Shown here: positions 9,112-16,698 of the stretch, piece after piece | Position numbering within the stretch: position 1 is the first letter of the stretch | Layout of the letters: the number at the start of each line of letters is the position of its first letter | Source of the DNA: Candidatus Tayloriibacteriota bacterium | GTDB taxonomy: Bacteria; Patescibacteria; Paceibacteria; UBA9973; UBA6065 | Direction: 5' to 3' | DNA length: 64,000 nt | Assembly: GCA_016215405.1 (NCBI GenBank) | Contig: JACRJQ010000008.1 | Coordinates: 62,001-126,000, forward strand | Program-made: the position numbers and the translations under genes | Notes under the pieces: generated by a model | The model's input: only the letters and a program-made list of their open reading frames with translations | The model's database searches: none | Told to the model about the DNA's origin: nothing

Positions 9112-9139
9112 AGAAAACCACCCCGACGGGTGGTTTTCG
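9112..9139 (-). terminator. Terminator of the rplJ-rplL operon
   Basis: GAAAACCACCC/GGGTGGTTTTC palindrome with T-tract on the minus strand. It lies after the second copy of the rplL tail (9164-9181), so the tail-duplication element is inside the transcript. Confidence 0.8.
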
Positions 9140-9163
9140 TGTCTATTGAAGGATATCCGAGCG

Positions 9164-9274
9164 TTACTTAAGCTCGACCTTATCACGGATGATTTTCTGC
9201 TGAAAATCTCCGCGACCCCGCCTCCCCGCCCAAGGCGGGTCCGGCCGAAAGGTCGCTTACTTAAGCTCGACCTT
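9164..9274. repeat. Gene-tail duplication element after rplL
   Basis: The last 18 bp of rplL (9257-9274, ending at the stop codon) recur exactly at 9164-9181. Between them lie, in + orientation: an 18-nt perfect hairpin GATTTTCTGCTGAAAATC (9191-9208), a GC-rich segment, the octamer TCCGGCCG (9240-9247), and AAAGGTCG (9248-9255), the inverse of CGACCTTT inside the gene tail (9268-9275). The same plan is found after rplK (50609-50715). Confidence 0.85.
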
Positions 9275-9625
9275 TCCTCCTGCTGCCTCGATGTCCTTCT
9301 TGAGCTTCTCCGCGTCCTCTTTCTTGACGCCTTCCTTGAGAACCTTAGGAGCTCCGTCGACGAGGTCCTTAGCCTCCTTGAGGCCGAGGCCGAGGGCCTC
9401 TTTGACGACCTTGATAACGTTGATCTTAGATGCGCCGCCGTCCTTAAGCTCTACCGTGAAGGTAGACTTCTCCTCTGCCGCTGGGGCTGCCGCTGGGGCT
9501 GCCGCTACCGCTTGCGCCGAGACTCCGAACTTCTCCTCGAGATGCTTTACGAGCTCGTGGAGGTCGAGGACCGACATAGTGTCGAGCGAGTCGACGATTG
9601 CCTTGAACTTTGCTGGGGTTTCCAT
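9257..9625 (-). CDS. rplL: 50S ribosomal protein L7/L12
   Basis: 122 residues, the normal length. An N-terminal dimerisation helix region (about 1-35), an Ala/Pro-rich hinge (VAAAPAAAPAAEEK, about 40-53) and the conserved C-terminal domain with 'VIKVVKEALGLGLKEAKDLV' and 'EAGGKVELK'. It forms the ribosomal stalk with L10 and recruits translation GTPases. It follows rplJ by 49 bp in the usual operon. Its last codons are part of a duplicated tail. Confidence 0.97.
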   Translation of the reverse strand: METPAKFKAIVDSLDTMSVLDLHELVKHLEEKFGVSAQAVAAAPAAAPAAEEKSTFTVELKDGGASKINVIKVVKEALGLGLKEAKDLVDGAPKVLKEGVKKEDAEKLKKDIEAAGGKVELK

Positions 9626-9674
9626 TGTGATAATAGTGGTAACAGATTGCTAATATATATGTTCTACTCTTCCG

Positions 9675-10211
9675 CTAAGCCGTAGGCGCTGCCGCTGGAG
9701 CCGCTGCCTGAGCCTCCGCCGGCGCTCCCTTCTTCTTCGCTATCTCGCTCGCCGCTATGACGAAGCGCTGTATAGGAGAGTTGATGAGATTGACGACCTG
9801 AGCGTAGAGGGTCTTCTTGTCTGGGATAGACGCGTACGAGACGACGTCTGCCTTCGTGATGAACTTCCCTTCGAAGATGCCTCCGAGGATCGAGAGCTTA
9901 TCCTTGTTCTTCTTGAGGAAGCTTCCGACCTCGCGGGCGGTAGAGAGGTTGTCCGCGCTATACGCGACCGCGACCTCTGCTCCCATCTCCGGCCTCGATC
10001 CTTCGATCTTGGCTGCGTCGAGGGCCCTGCCCATAAGGGTCTTCTTGGAGACGAGGAAGCTCACGCCTTGGGCCTTGAAGCCTTTTCGCATGGCGTTAGC
10101 CTCGTTCACCTTGAGCCCCTTGAATCCGACGAAGACGGCTCCCTTCGAGCCCTTAAAGACCGTCTCGAGCTCCTGTATGAGCTCCTTCTTCCTGTCTTTG
10201 CTAAGTGGCAT
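9675..10211 (-). CDS. rplJ: 50S ribosomal protein L10
   Basis: 178 residues. The N-terminal rRNA-binding domain begins 'PLSKDRKKELIQELETVF' and has the 'FVGFKGLKVNEANAMRKGFK' block. The C-terminal helix that binds L7/L12 dimers is present and ends in an Ala-rich tail. It is the first gene of rplJ-rplL and is preceded by an L10-type leader with an attenuator-like terminator, so autoregulation by L10(L12)n is expected. rplA and rplK are not adjacent. Confidence 0.96.
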   Translation of the reverse strand: MPLSKDRKKELIQELETVFKGSKGAVFVGFKGLKVNEANAMRKGFKAQGVSFLVSKKTLMGRALDAAKIEGSRPEMGAEVAVAYSADNLSTAREVGSFLKKNKDKLSILGGIFEGKFITKADVVSYASIPDKKTLYAQVVNLINSPIQRFVIAASEIAKKKGAPAEAQAAAPAAAPTA

Positions 10212-10262
10212 TGATATTTTGCTGGATCCCGGCTTACGCCGGGAAGCTGCGCGCTTAGAGCT

Positions 10263-10291
10263 GATAAATAAAAGGCCGCCGAATGGCGGAT
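10263..10291 (-). terminator. Terminator/attenuator in the rplJ leader
   Basis: ATCCGCC/GGCGG stem followed by CCTTTTATTTAT on the minus strand, 55-80 nt before rplJ and directly after the L10 leader core, in the position of an attenuator. Confidence 0.6.
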
Positions 10292-10299
10292 GGAGTGAA

Positions 10300-10440
10300 T
10301 ACCAGCATAGCCCTTAGGCAGACTGGTTTCGACCTCAGTAGGAGTGCCTCTTTCGAGGATTATGGCCTTATATTGGGCCACCTACTTTCTCCGGCCTTTC
10401 GGGATAGAGACTACCAGATAGTTCTCCCCATTTCAAGGCT
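10300..10440 (-). promoter_or_regulatory. Ribosomal L10 leader RNA
   Basis: The minus-strand leader of rplJ contains AGTAGGTGGC (around 10376-10387) paired with CCTACTGAGGT (around 10332-10346), the signature of the L10 leader family. In other bacteria this region forms a kink-turn bound by L10(L12)4. It is followed by a terminator hairpin, consistent with feedback control of rplJ-rplL. Confidence 0.75.
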
Positions 10441-10533
10441 TTGACGAATCGGCCGCCGTGCCTATACTGAGACACGAACCCGTTCCCTGTCCCGGGAGAA
10501 AGGACAATACCTCAACTGACAGTTCCCCATCAC

Positions 10534-10695
10534 ATGTCCATCCGACACAAGAAGCGCCATCCCGACATGGTCTCCAAGACCCACAACCGCAAGATGCTCG
10601 TCAGCGCCCTCCGCCGGGCCGGAAAACTCAAGCCCGGCGAATCGTCCTCGCCCTTCTCGACCGACGAGCTTCGGACCATGGCGGGCGGTAAATAA
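10534..10695 (+). CDS. Small basic hypothetical protein (53 aa)
   Basis: A 53-residue frame from ATG 10534 to TAA 10695: MSIRHKKRHPDMVSKTHNRK and on to MAGGK. It is Lys/Arg/His-rich in its first half and Ser/Gly-rich in its second, with no membrane segment, which suggests a nucleic-acid or ribosome partner. It is divergent from rplJ and followed at once by a strong terminator, which supports a real small gene. No family recognised. Confidence 0.55.
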   Translation: MSIRHKKRHPDMVSKTHNRKMLVSALRRAGKLKPGESSSPFSTDELRTMAGGK

Positions 10696-10720
10696 GCCAG
10701 CCTTCTTCGGAAACACGCGA

Positions 10721-10752
10721 CCGCGCGACCCTCTGGGCCGCGCGGTTTATAT
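10721..10752 (+). terminator. Terminator of the small basic protein gene
   Basis: CCGCGCG/CGCGCGG stem, then TTTATATTT. Confidence 0.75.
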
Positions 10753-10763
10753 TTCTATCGCAT

Positions 10764-10795
10764 AAAAAAGGCGTCCGCGCAGAGAGCGGACGCCT
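10764..10795 (-). terminator. Terminator of the gene ending at 10819
   Basis: GGCGTCCGC/GCGGACGCC stem followed by TTTTTT on the minus strand. Confidence 0.85.
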
Positions 10796-10818
10796 GAGAA
10801 CCGGCCTTGAATCTGCAA

Positions 10819-11538
10819 TTACCCGCGGGCCGCCGCGAGGAGGTCGAGGAGGGAGCCTGCGCCTGTGCGGCCGCCGCGACCGATGAGCTCGGCGAGCCGA
10901 TCGAGAGGATCGCCTTCGCCGTCATCGTCGCCGTCGTCCTTGGCTTCTTCGGAGAATTCGATCTCGATGCGCTCGAGCAGCTCGGCCTCGTGTTCCGGCG
11001 AGAGGCCGCGCTTCTTGACGTCGCGGATCGCGCGCTCCTTGTCGGTCATCTCCGTGACGATGCGCCAGCCTTCGACGAACGAGACGTCCTTGCCGTAGAC
11101 CTCGGGGTAGAGGGCGTGAACGCACTGCCAGACGTCGGCGCGGATGGCGTCGGCGACCTGGGAGAGCGCTTTGATCTCGCCCTTCCGGACTTTGATCTCG
11201 GAGCGGTTCTTCGGCGTCTGAACCGCCTCGGCGAGATGCCGGTAGTGGATCATGAGCGAGAACAGCTCGCGGGTCCGTTGGTCAGCCTCGCCGACGACGA
11301 AATGCTCGTCCTCGTTGAACCGCTTGAGCGGCTGGTAGAGGTCTTCGGGCTTCGTGACGCGTCCGGCGAAGATCGCGGACTTCTCGGCGAGGTAGACGCT
11401 GTGGACGTTCGGGGGACGGCTCGGCGCTTGGGGCGCCGGGGGCGTTCCGTTCGACGAGGCGGCGGGGGCGGTAGCAGAAGCGCCAGAGCCTGAGGCTTGG
11501 GCGCGGCGGGATGTCTTGGCCGTGGTTGCTGATTTCAT
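10819..11538 (-). CDS. Hypothetical protein, charged C-terminal part
   Basis: 239 residues from the ATG at 11538 (MKSATTAKTSRR); an in-frame upstream start adds a sequence unlike the rest. A disordered Ala/Ser/Pro-rich N-terminus (about 1-45) leads into a helical core (about 50-180) with 'WQCVHALYPEVYGKDVSF', then an acidic segment (EEAKDDGDDDGEGD) and a short helical end. No signal peptide, no membrane helix, no known motif. Probably cytoplasmic; function unknown. Confidence 0.65.
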   Translation of the reverse strand: MKSATTAKTSRRAQASGSGASATAPAASSNGTPPAPQAPSRPPNVHSVYLAEKSAIFAGRVTKPEDLYQPLKRFNEDEHFVVGEADQRTRELFSLMIHYRHLAEAVQTPKNRSEIKVRKGEIKALSQVADAIRADVWQCVHALYPEVYGKDVSFVEGWRIVTEMTDKERAIRDVKKRGLSPEHEAELLERIEIEFSEEAKDDGDDDGEGDPLDRLAELIGRGGRTGAGSLLDLLAAARG

Positions 11539-11643
11539 GGTTTTATTGTTTTTCAGCCGTATTTCGCTGAAAGTTTGGAGAACATACGCCACATGGCGTA
11601 ATCGCGACATTAAAACAATATAGTAAAAATGTCAATCTTCTAG

Positions 11644-12951
11644 CTACCTGCCAGAAAGAGCGTCTTTGACCGCCTTTACGAGGCTCGAAGAGTCGATTTT
11701 CGACGAGAGCTCTGAGCTCCATGACGGGTTCCTTGTGTCGATATCCGGATCGACTCCCCTGCCCTCTACCGGTCCGCCGTCGTCGCGAAGGGTTATCGAA
11801 TGGACGAGAAGCAGGAGATATTTGTCTTTCTCGTCTACCGTCGATTGGAGCGGGAAGGTATTCTCGACCGTTCCCCAGCCGCGCGTAGGCTCCCCTATCA
11901 CCGTACCGAGCTTGAATCGCTTGAAAGCCGCGGCGGTCACTTCTGCCGTCGATTGCGTCATGCCGTCGGTGAGGACGGCGATCTCCTTGTATCGCGAGAG
12001 CTCTGGGAACCTCGGCTGCGACGTCCTCTGGACCTCGTAGTCGCCTTGATGGAAAAGGTCGAACGCGTATTGGTTCTGTCCCAAGAAAAGGCCGAGGAAG
12101 GCTGCCGCGAAGTCGAGAGCGCCGCCGAGATTGCCTCTGAGGTCGATTATCATGCTGTCGAGCCCGGGCGTCGTGGTAGCCGCGTAGACGCCGCGGGCGA
12201 ATTCGAGGAGCGTCGTCGGGGATATGCGGTCGATCTTCATATACAAGGTTTTCCCATAGACGCTCTTGGACGCCGTAGGCTCTATCTTCGCTTCGTCATA
12301 GAGGTCTTTGGTATTCGGATCAGCGAGCACCGATTTCGCATAGGCGATCTTCTCGAGCTTCTCCTTCGCCTCGGGCGAGGGGTCTGATAGCAAGGCCTCC
12401 GCCTTCGCTTCATACGCGAGCCTCACCTCCTCTTCGCTTGCGCCCTTCTTAAGCCCGAGATCCTCGTAGAGGTCCTTGGACGAGTCGACGTTCGCCACAT
12501 CCTCGCGAAAAGCGGTCTCTTGCGTCTGAGACAGGAGGCCGTTGCGGCCTACGGGCTCGAGGTTATAGAGGGCCACGTTGAGCGTATCGAGGGCGAGCCT
12601 CTTCTTGGCATCCGTCGATGTGGCGGCAGAGAGCGCCGCCTCTATCATTGCTGCCGTGCCCGAACGGCTTATGTTCGCGAGCACAGGCATGAGTATTGAA
12701 TTCTGAGCCTTCTGCAAAGAGAGCTGGAAGTGGTTCGCGAGGTCCTTCTCCGAGGTCTTGGCCCAGTAGTTCTCCATGATCGAATCGTACCCTTCCATCA
12801 CGAACCTCACGAAAAGGTCCTTCTCGGCTTCCGTCTTATATGACGGCGCCGCGGCCTCTTCGCCCTTCGCGAAGTAAGCGTACGCGCCGAGAGAGATCGC
12901 GACCGCAACGATCGCGACCGCCAAGAACCGAGCGCTTCGAAGGAATCTCAT
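11644..12951 (-). CDS. Membrane-anchored S41-family protein with an inserted J-like domain
   Basis: 435 residues. N-terminal TM anchor (about 8-27), a helical region (40-155), a DnaJ-like segment (about 159-220, 'DLYEDLGLKKGASEEEVRLAYE'), then an S41 (C-terminal processing peptidase/tricorn) core (about 235-405) with 'IIDLRGNLGG' and the nucleophile-type 'TDGMTQSTAEV' (Ser334). Two oddities: the HPD tripeptide that activates Hsp70 is replaced by LSDPS, and the lysine of the usual TFGKGTVQ motif is Trp (TRGWGTVEN). It may be a degenerate or differently catalysed protease. TATACT ends six bases before the ATG (leaderless). Confidence 0.8.
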   Translation of the reverse strand: MRFLRSARFLAVAIVAVAISLGAYAYFAKGEEAAAPSYKTEAEKDLFVRFVMEGYDSIMENYWAKTSEKDLANHFQLSLQKAQNSILMPVLANISRSGTAAMIEAALSAATSTDAKKRLALDTLNVALYNLEPVGRNGLLSQTQETAFREDVANVDSSKDLYEDLGLKKGASEEEVRLAYEAKAEALLSDPSPEAKEKLEKIAYAKSVLADPNTKDLYDEAKIEPTASKSVYGKTLYMKIDRISPTTLLEFARGVYAATTTPGLDSMIIDLRGNLGGALDFAAAFLGLFLGQNQYAFDLFHQGDYEVQRTSQPRFPELSRYKEIAVLTDGMTQSTAEVTAAAFKRFKLGTVIGEPTRGWGTVENTFPLQSTVDEKDKYLLLLVHSITLRDDGGPVEGRGVDPDIDTRNPSWSSELSSKIDSSSLVKAVKDALSGR

Positions 12952-13015
12952 GCCTCTAGTATAAAATCAGCCGCCTCTGTCCACAACGAACCCGCCGACG
13001 GAATATCCGAAATGT

Positions 13016-13040
13016 AAAACGGCCCGCTTTCGCGGGCCGC
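13016..13040 (-). terminator. Terminator of the YHYH gene
   Basis: CGGCCCGC/GCGGGCCG stem followed by TTTTA on the minus strand. Confidence 0.75.
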
Positions 13041-13044
13041 TCTC

Positions 13045-14304
13045 CTACCTCGGGATGCAGGACATCGCTCTTTCGGGCGGCTGGTCGCAAGCTCCTTGTA
13101 CGGCCCCGCGCGGCGTAGAGAACGAACATGAATCCCCTCTCTCCTTTCCTGAGCATGCGTCGATCGCCTCTTGCGGAGGCTGAGGAGCATTCGTGCCCGA
13201 GGCGGGCGGCGTGCCCTTGAACCCTTGAACGCTAGGGCTCGCGCCCTCTCCCCCTCCCTGAGCCTGCGCTGGCGCTTGGCTCGATGCCGAATATGCCGCA
13301 GGCTTTCCCCTGAAGCAGGAGACGGAATACGGGAAGTCTCGCGTCATGACATAGTGGTACGTCTCCCTCGTCTCACCGCCCTCTACGACCTCGCTTACGA
13401 TGCCGTGACAGACGTCGAGATCCTCGGTCATAAGATACTTCCCTTCGGCCACCTTAGGGCCTGTGATCGGAAACCCGTCGAACGCGTAGCCGAGAACGGT
13501 CGATACGGAAGCATCCTTGAAGCACTCGGAGAGGCTGTGATAATGATACTGTCCATTCTTCTCGGGATGGCCGGCACAGGAATCCTGCACCTCGTAAGCG
13601 GCCGCGTCGCGGAGCTCGGCGTCGAAGCCTGCGAATATCGGAACGCCTGAGAGCATCACCCCGACCTCCATACCCATGCAATAAGGCGTATCCGAATAGA
13701 CCGGACCGGCCGGCACGGAAAGCTCTATCGACTGAGCCGAGATGGCGTTCGGATTCCTATCATAGACGTAGGCGGGATCCAAAGCCGAGACAGGAAACGT
13801 CCCGGTCACATGGCTTATAGGAAGCCCGTTTCCCGATAGAGACCGCGATGATCCCGAGACTTTCGAGGAGAACGTCGCGGCAGGCCACGACACAGAGCCT
13901 GCGACAGACGCTTTCTCGCTGGGATTCCAAAAGCCGTCCTTGATCCATGTCTGGACGCCCGCCTGAGCCCCGCCGCCCTTTCGCGGCACGTCGCAGAGAT
14001 ATATGTATCCTTTCTTCGGCGCGGTTATAGAATACCTGCCATCGCCCAAAGGCATCGTCTCGGGAAGCCTGCCCGCAAGAGCGAGGAGCTCCGCCTTAGC
14101 GAGCGCTTTCTGCGCGCTCGAAATCGCAGAGGGCTCGTCCGCGACCTTGGCGCTCTCGGGCTTTTGAGGCGCGGCGCTCTCGCGGACCTCTGTCGACGCC
14201 TCTATCCCGACCGAAACGACCGCGGGAGGCGTAGAGGTCGCTACGCTGATGCCCAAAAATGAGCTTACGGCTATGATGAACGACGAGAAGAGCTTTGCGA
14301 ACAT
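13045..14304 (-). CDS. YHYH domain secreted protein
   Basis: 419 residues. Signal peptide/anchor at 1-25 (MFAKLFSSFIIAVSSFLGIS), a disordered Ala/Ser/Glu stretch to about 75, then the YHYH domain (about 100-335) with 'GQYHYHS', 'LGYAFDGFPI', 'DLDVCHG' and 'YHYVMTRDFPYSVSCFRG'. The C-terminus is Ala/Gln/Gly/Pro-rich and ends in a small Cys-containing segment. YHYH proteins are extracellular and unassigned; the paired His and Cys residues suggest metal binding. Own terminator. Confidence 0.88.
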   Translation of the reverse strand: MFAKLFSSFIIAVSSFLGISVATSTPPAVVSVGIEASTEVRESAAPQKPESAKVADEPSAISSAQKALAKAELLALAGRLPETMPLGDGRYSITAPKKGYIYLCDVPRKGGGAQAGVQTWIKDGFWNPSEKASVAGSVSWPAATFSSKVSGSSRSLSGNGLPISHVTGTFPVSALDPAYVYDRNPNAISAQSIELSVPAGPVYSDTPYCMGMEVGVMLSGVPIFAGFDAELRDAAAYEVQDSCAGHPEKNGQYHYHSLSECFKDASVSTVLGYAFDGFPITGPKVAEGKYLMTEDLDVCHGIVSEVVEGGETRETYHYVMTRDFPYSVSCFRGKPAAYSASSQAPAQAQGGGEGASPSVQGFKGTPPASGTNAPQPPQEAIDACSGKERGDSCSFSTPRGAVQGACDQPPERAMSCIPR

Positions 14305-14344
14305 GTTCTGCGATTAAGCGGCTAATGATAAAAGTATAGCAGCA

Positions 14345-14372
14345 AAACGGCCCGCCTAAGGCGGGCCGTTTC
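14345..14372 (-). terminator. Terminator of the YceI gene
   Basis: AACGGCCCGCC/GGCGGGCCGTT stem; T-tract on the minus strand. Confidence 0.8.
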
Positions 14373-14384
14373 ATCGTTCTTCTC

Positions 14385-15047
14385 TTATCGCATTATCCTC
14401 TCCGCGACGATCTCTGCCTTGATCGGAAATTCGTCGTCGACGTTCGCGATGAACGAGAGGTTAGGTATGATAAGGCCGAAATCGGACCTCTTGAGCTTCG
14501 TTTCCGCCGTCCCGATGATCGAATTATCCGTGACGTTCGCGACCACGGTAAAGACCGCGGGCTTCGTGACGCCCGATATCGTGACGTCGCCCGACACGTC
14601 GAACGAGGCCTTGCCTCCAGAGACAGCCGGATTCGATATGGACCTCGGCTCGAAGGTGATGAACTCGTTCTCCGGCTTATCCGACTTCAATATGAGCCTC
14701 ACGATGGCGCCGTTGCGGTTAGCGCTGTCGGTGACGAGCGTCTTCGCGTTGAGGGTAAGGGTGCCGATCTCGACCCTCTCGTCTTTGACGGCTATATCGC
14801 CCGCTATCTGCGTCGTCGTCCCTACGACGAGCTTAGGCTTGCCGTTGAGAAGCTCGTTCATAGTGAAGGTGACCAGAGACTTCTCCTGCGAGATGCGATA
14901 GACCGAAGAGGTCGCGGAGCCTGCAGGGAGCTTCGCCGAAACCTCGTTTATATCCTGCGTCGGGGCCGATACCGGCCTCGTGACGTAAGCGTACGCCGCT
15001 ATGGCGATGATGATGACCGCGATTATTGCGATGAGGGCTTTTTTCAT
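14385..15047 (-). CDS. YceI family lipid-binding protein
   Basis: 220 residues from MKKALIAIIAV; an ATG nine codons upstream (15074, MSNLERIKDM) is also possible because a TAGAAT lies at 15087-15092. A signal anchor (about 2-20) is followed by a YceI beta-barrel: 'YRISQEKSLVTFTMNE', 'FEPRSISNPAV', 'VSGDVTISGVTKPAVF' and 'KLKRSDFGLIIPN'. The family binds isoprenoid lipids in the periplasm or outside the membrane. The ligand here is not known. Monocistronic. Confidence 0.88.
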   Translation of the reverse strand: MKKALIAIIAVIIIAIAAYAYVTRPVSAPTQDINEVSAKLPAGSATSSVYRISQEKSLVTFTMNELLNGKPKLVVGTTTQIAGDIAVKDERVEIGTLTLNAKTLVTDSANRNGAIVRLILKSDKPENEFITFEPRSISNPAVSGGKASFDVSGDVTISGVTKPAVFTVVANVTDNSIIGTAETKLKRSDFGLIIPNLSFIANVDDEFPIKAEIVAERIMR

Positions 15048-15137
15048 ATCTTTAATACGTTCTAAGTTGCTCATTCTGACCGAATGATTCTACCACGGCC
15101 GAACGCCGCCTTTCGGATCCAAGGCCCTGTGCGCATA

Positions 15138-15168
15138 GAAAAGCCAGCCGGGGAGGGCTGGCTCGGAA
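15138..15168 (-). terminator. Terminator of the DnaA-C-like gene
   Basis: AGCCAGCC/GGCTGGCT stem and a downstream TTTT on the minus strand. Confidence 0.7.
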
Positions 15169-15178
15169 AAATCGACGA

Positions 15179-15988
15179 TTACGGGTTCTTGGAGAGCTCC
15201 GCGTGTCTCGCCTTCATCTTTTCGACGAGCTCGCGGAACGCGCGAGACTGCTCGAGGAGGATAACCGCCTTTTTGCAGCCGTGGATCGAGGCTCCGTGGT
15301 CTTCCCTGCGCAAGAGCGCACTCACGCGGCCGTAAGACATCTCGAAGTTCGTCCTCAGGATATGCATGAGGGCGAACCTGATATTGCTTAGGGCCTCGGG
15401 ACGCTCCTTGCTCAAGATCCGGTCGAGGCGCTCGCCTGTCACGTCGCAGGCCGCCTTCAAAAGGAGCTGCACCGAGACAGGGCACGCGTCAGGCTCGCCT
15501 TCCAGCCGATAATGGCTCGGCAGTCCGGAGAGCAGCTTCTCGATAGCCTCCGCGTCGGAAGGCTTCAGGGGCCTGTCCGTCGCGCGCGGCGCGACCGAAA
15601 AGCTCGCTCTCATGACGTCTCGCGAGAGGACGAGCATGAGCTGGATCCGCCCCAGAGCGTCGACGTCGAGAGGGACCCCTTTTTGCTTTAGGCCGTCCCA
15701 GACCGCACTCACGAACTCCTTCGTGAAGCGCGGCAACATGCCGATCTTCGCGGCCGTCTCCACGATGCTGTGCGGACGGAGCCCGTTCTGCAGGCCGTAG
15801 TGCTCGAGGAACGCGCGCTTGAACAAAGGAGGGATCTCCTTCGAATCGAGGGCATTCACCGAGGCGACGAACCTGCGCATGACGGAGACAAGCTCGGGAA
15901 CCGCCTGCTTTATCTGTCGCAGCTCGATCCACGAGAACCTGATCGCACCCTCGCTCCCGAGGGTGGATTGCCCTTTGAGAGGCTTCAT
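15179..15988 (-). CDS. Protein with a DnaA domain IV-like C-terminus
   Basis: 269 residues. The last ~95 contain a DnaA domain IV-like helix-turn-helix: 'SNIRFALMHILRTNFEMSYG' then 'LLRREDHGASIHGCKKAV', which matches the DnaA signature (GRDHTTV-HA-) with conservative changes. There is no AAA+ region (no Walker A), so it is not DnaA. The N-terminal ~170 residues are helical and unrecognised. Sequence-specific DNA binding, possibly to DnaA-box-like sites, is inferred. Confidence 0.7.
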   Translation of the reverse strand: MKPLKGQSTLGSEGAIRFSWIELRQIKQAVPELVSVMRRFVASVNALDSKEIPPLFKRAFLEHYGLQNGLRPHSIVETAAKIGMLPRFTKEFVSAVWDGLKQKGVPLDVDALGRIQLMLVLSRDVMRASFSVAPRATDRPLKPSDAEAIEKLLSGLPSHYRLEGEPDACPVSVQLLLKAACDVTGERLDRILSKERPEALSNIRFALMHILRTNFEMSYGRVSALLRREDHGASIHGCKKAVILLEQSRAFRELVEKMKARHAELSKNP

Positions 15989-16113
15989 ACCGATATCCTT
16001 GGGTTAAGGGTTTGTTGGAAAAGAACGAAAACAACGCTTGAATGCGAGGCCTTCGCCACGCCGAAGCTCAACCGTATTACCACAAATACGAAAAAATGTA
16101 AATACCTTATCTT

Positions 16114-16254
16114 CTAGAGGTCCGAGACAATAGGATAGTCGTGGTCCGCTCCTTCCTTCGCGCCGAAAGCCCCTCCTTCCCTGAAACCAACAGCGACTAT
16201 AGTCGTAACGACGAGAGTCGCCAGTATAAAGCCGACCAGGGTATCCTTGCTCAT
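16114..16254 (-). CDS. Small single-pass membrane protein (46 aa)
   Basis: ATG 16254 to TAG 16114. MSKDTLVGFILATLVVTTIV forms one membrane helix, followed by a polar tail with Gly, Asp and His (ending HDYPIVSDL). Protein-like composition and a location between two promoters support it; length is the weak point. Small anchored peptides of this type are common in CPR genomes. Function unknown. Confidence 0.55.
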   Translation of the reverse strand: MSKDTLVGFILATLVVTTIVAVGFREGGAFGAKEGADHDYPIVSDL

Positions 16255-16299
16255 GACGATACTACGCAAAAACAGGCTGCTTTGGGTTCACCTATCTGA

Positions 16300-16305
16300 G
16301 ATAAT
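16300..16305 (+). promoter_or_regulatory. -10 element of the cytidylyltransferase-like gene
   Basis: GATAAT ending exactly six bases before the ATG at 16312, so the transcript should start at the A of the start codon. Confidence 0.5.
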
Positions 16306-16311
16306 AGCCCT

Positions 16312-16698
16312 ATGAAGACCGGCATCGTCTTTGGAGTGTTCGACGGCCTCCATGAAGGCCACAAGGCGTTCCTTTCGCAGGCCTGCTCCCTTTGCGATGA
16401 GCTCGTAGTCGTTCTCACGCGAGACGAAACGGCCGAAACGCTCAAGGGTCGACTCCCCAAGTTCGCCTACCCCACGCGAGCTCAGACCGTATCCGAATTC
16501 CTTCCAGCCGCCCGGCTCATACCGTCAGACAGCGTCCTCGGCGCATGGAGCGTCTTTGAGGGCCTTCGCGATTTCGAGGCCTTCCTCGGCTACGACCAGG
16601 ATGGGATAGCCCTGGAGCTCGACCGTCTCGGCATCCCCTACCGCCGCCTCGATCCCTTTCGCCCTGAAAAATACAAATCGAGCATTCTTAACCGCTAG
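16312..16698 (+). CDS. Cytidylyltransferase-like nucleotidyltransferase
   Basis: 128 residues of the adenylyl/cytidylyl-transferase fold. 'GVFDGLHEGHKAFL' is the HxGH nucleotide-binding motif (about 8-21), and 'KYKSSILNR' at the end matches the ISSSxxR signature. FAD synthetase, glycerol-3-phosphate cytidylyltransferase and pantetheine-phosphate adenylyltransferase share these; the short length fits the GCT/RibL group but the substrate cannot be fixed. It overlaps the convergent MBL gene by 4 bp. Confidence 0.8.
   Translation: MKTGIVFGVFDGLHEGHKAFLSQACSLCDELVVVLTRDETAETLKGRLPKFAYPTRAQTVSEFLPAARLIPSDSVLGAWSVFEGLRDFEAFLGYDQDGIALELDRLGIPYRRLDPFRPEKYKSSILNR

Noticed and set aside
9046..9140. CRISPR-like repetition in hairpin-rich spacers
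   Set aside because: Inverted repeats are single terminators; no regularly spaced direct repeats and no cas genes in the window.
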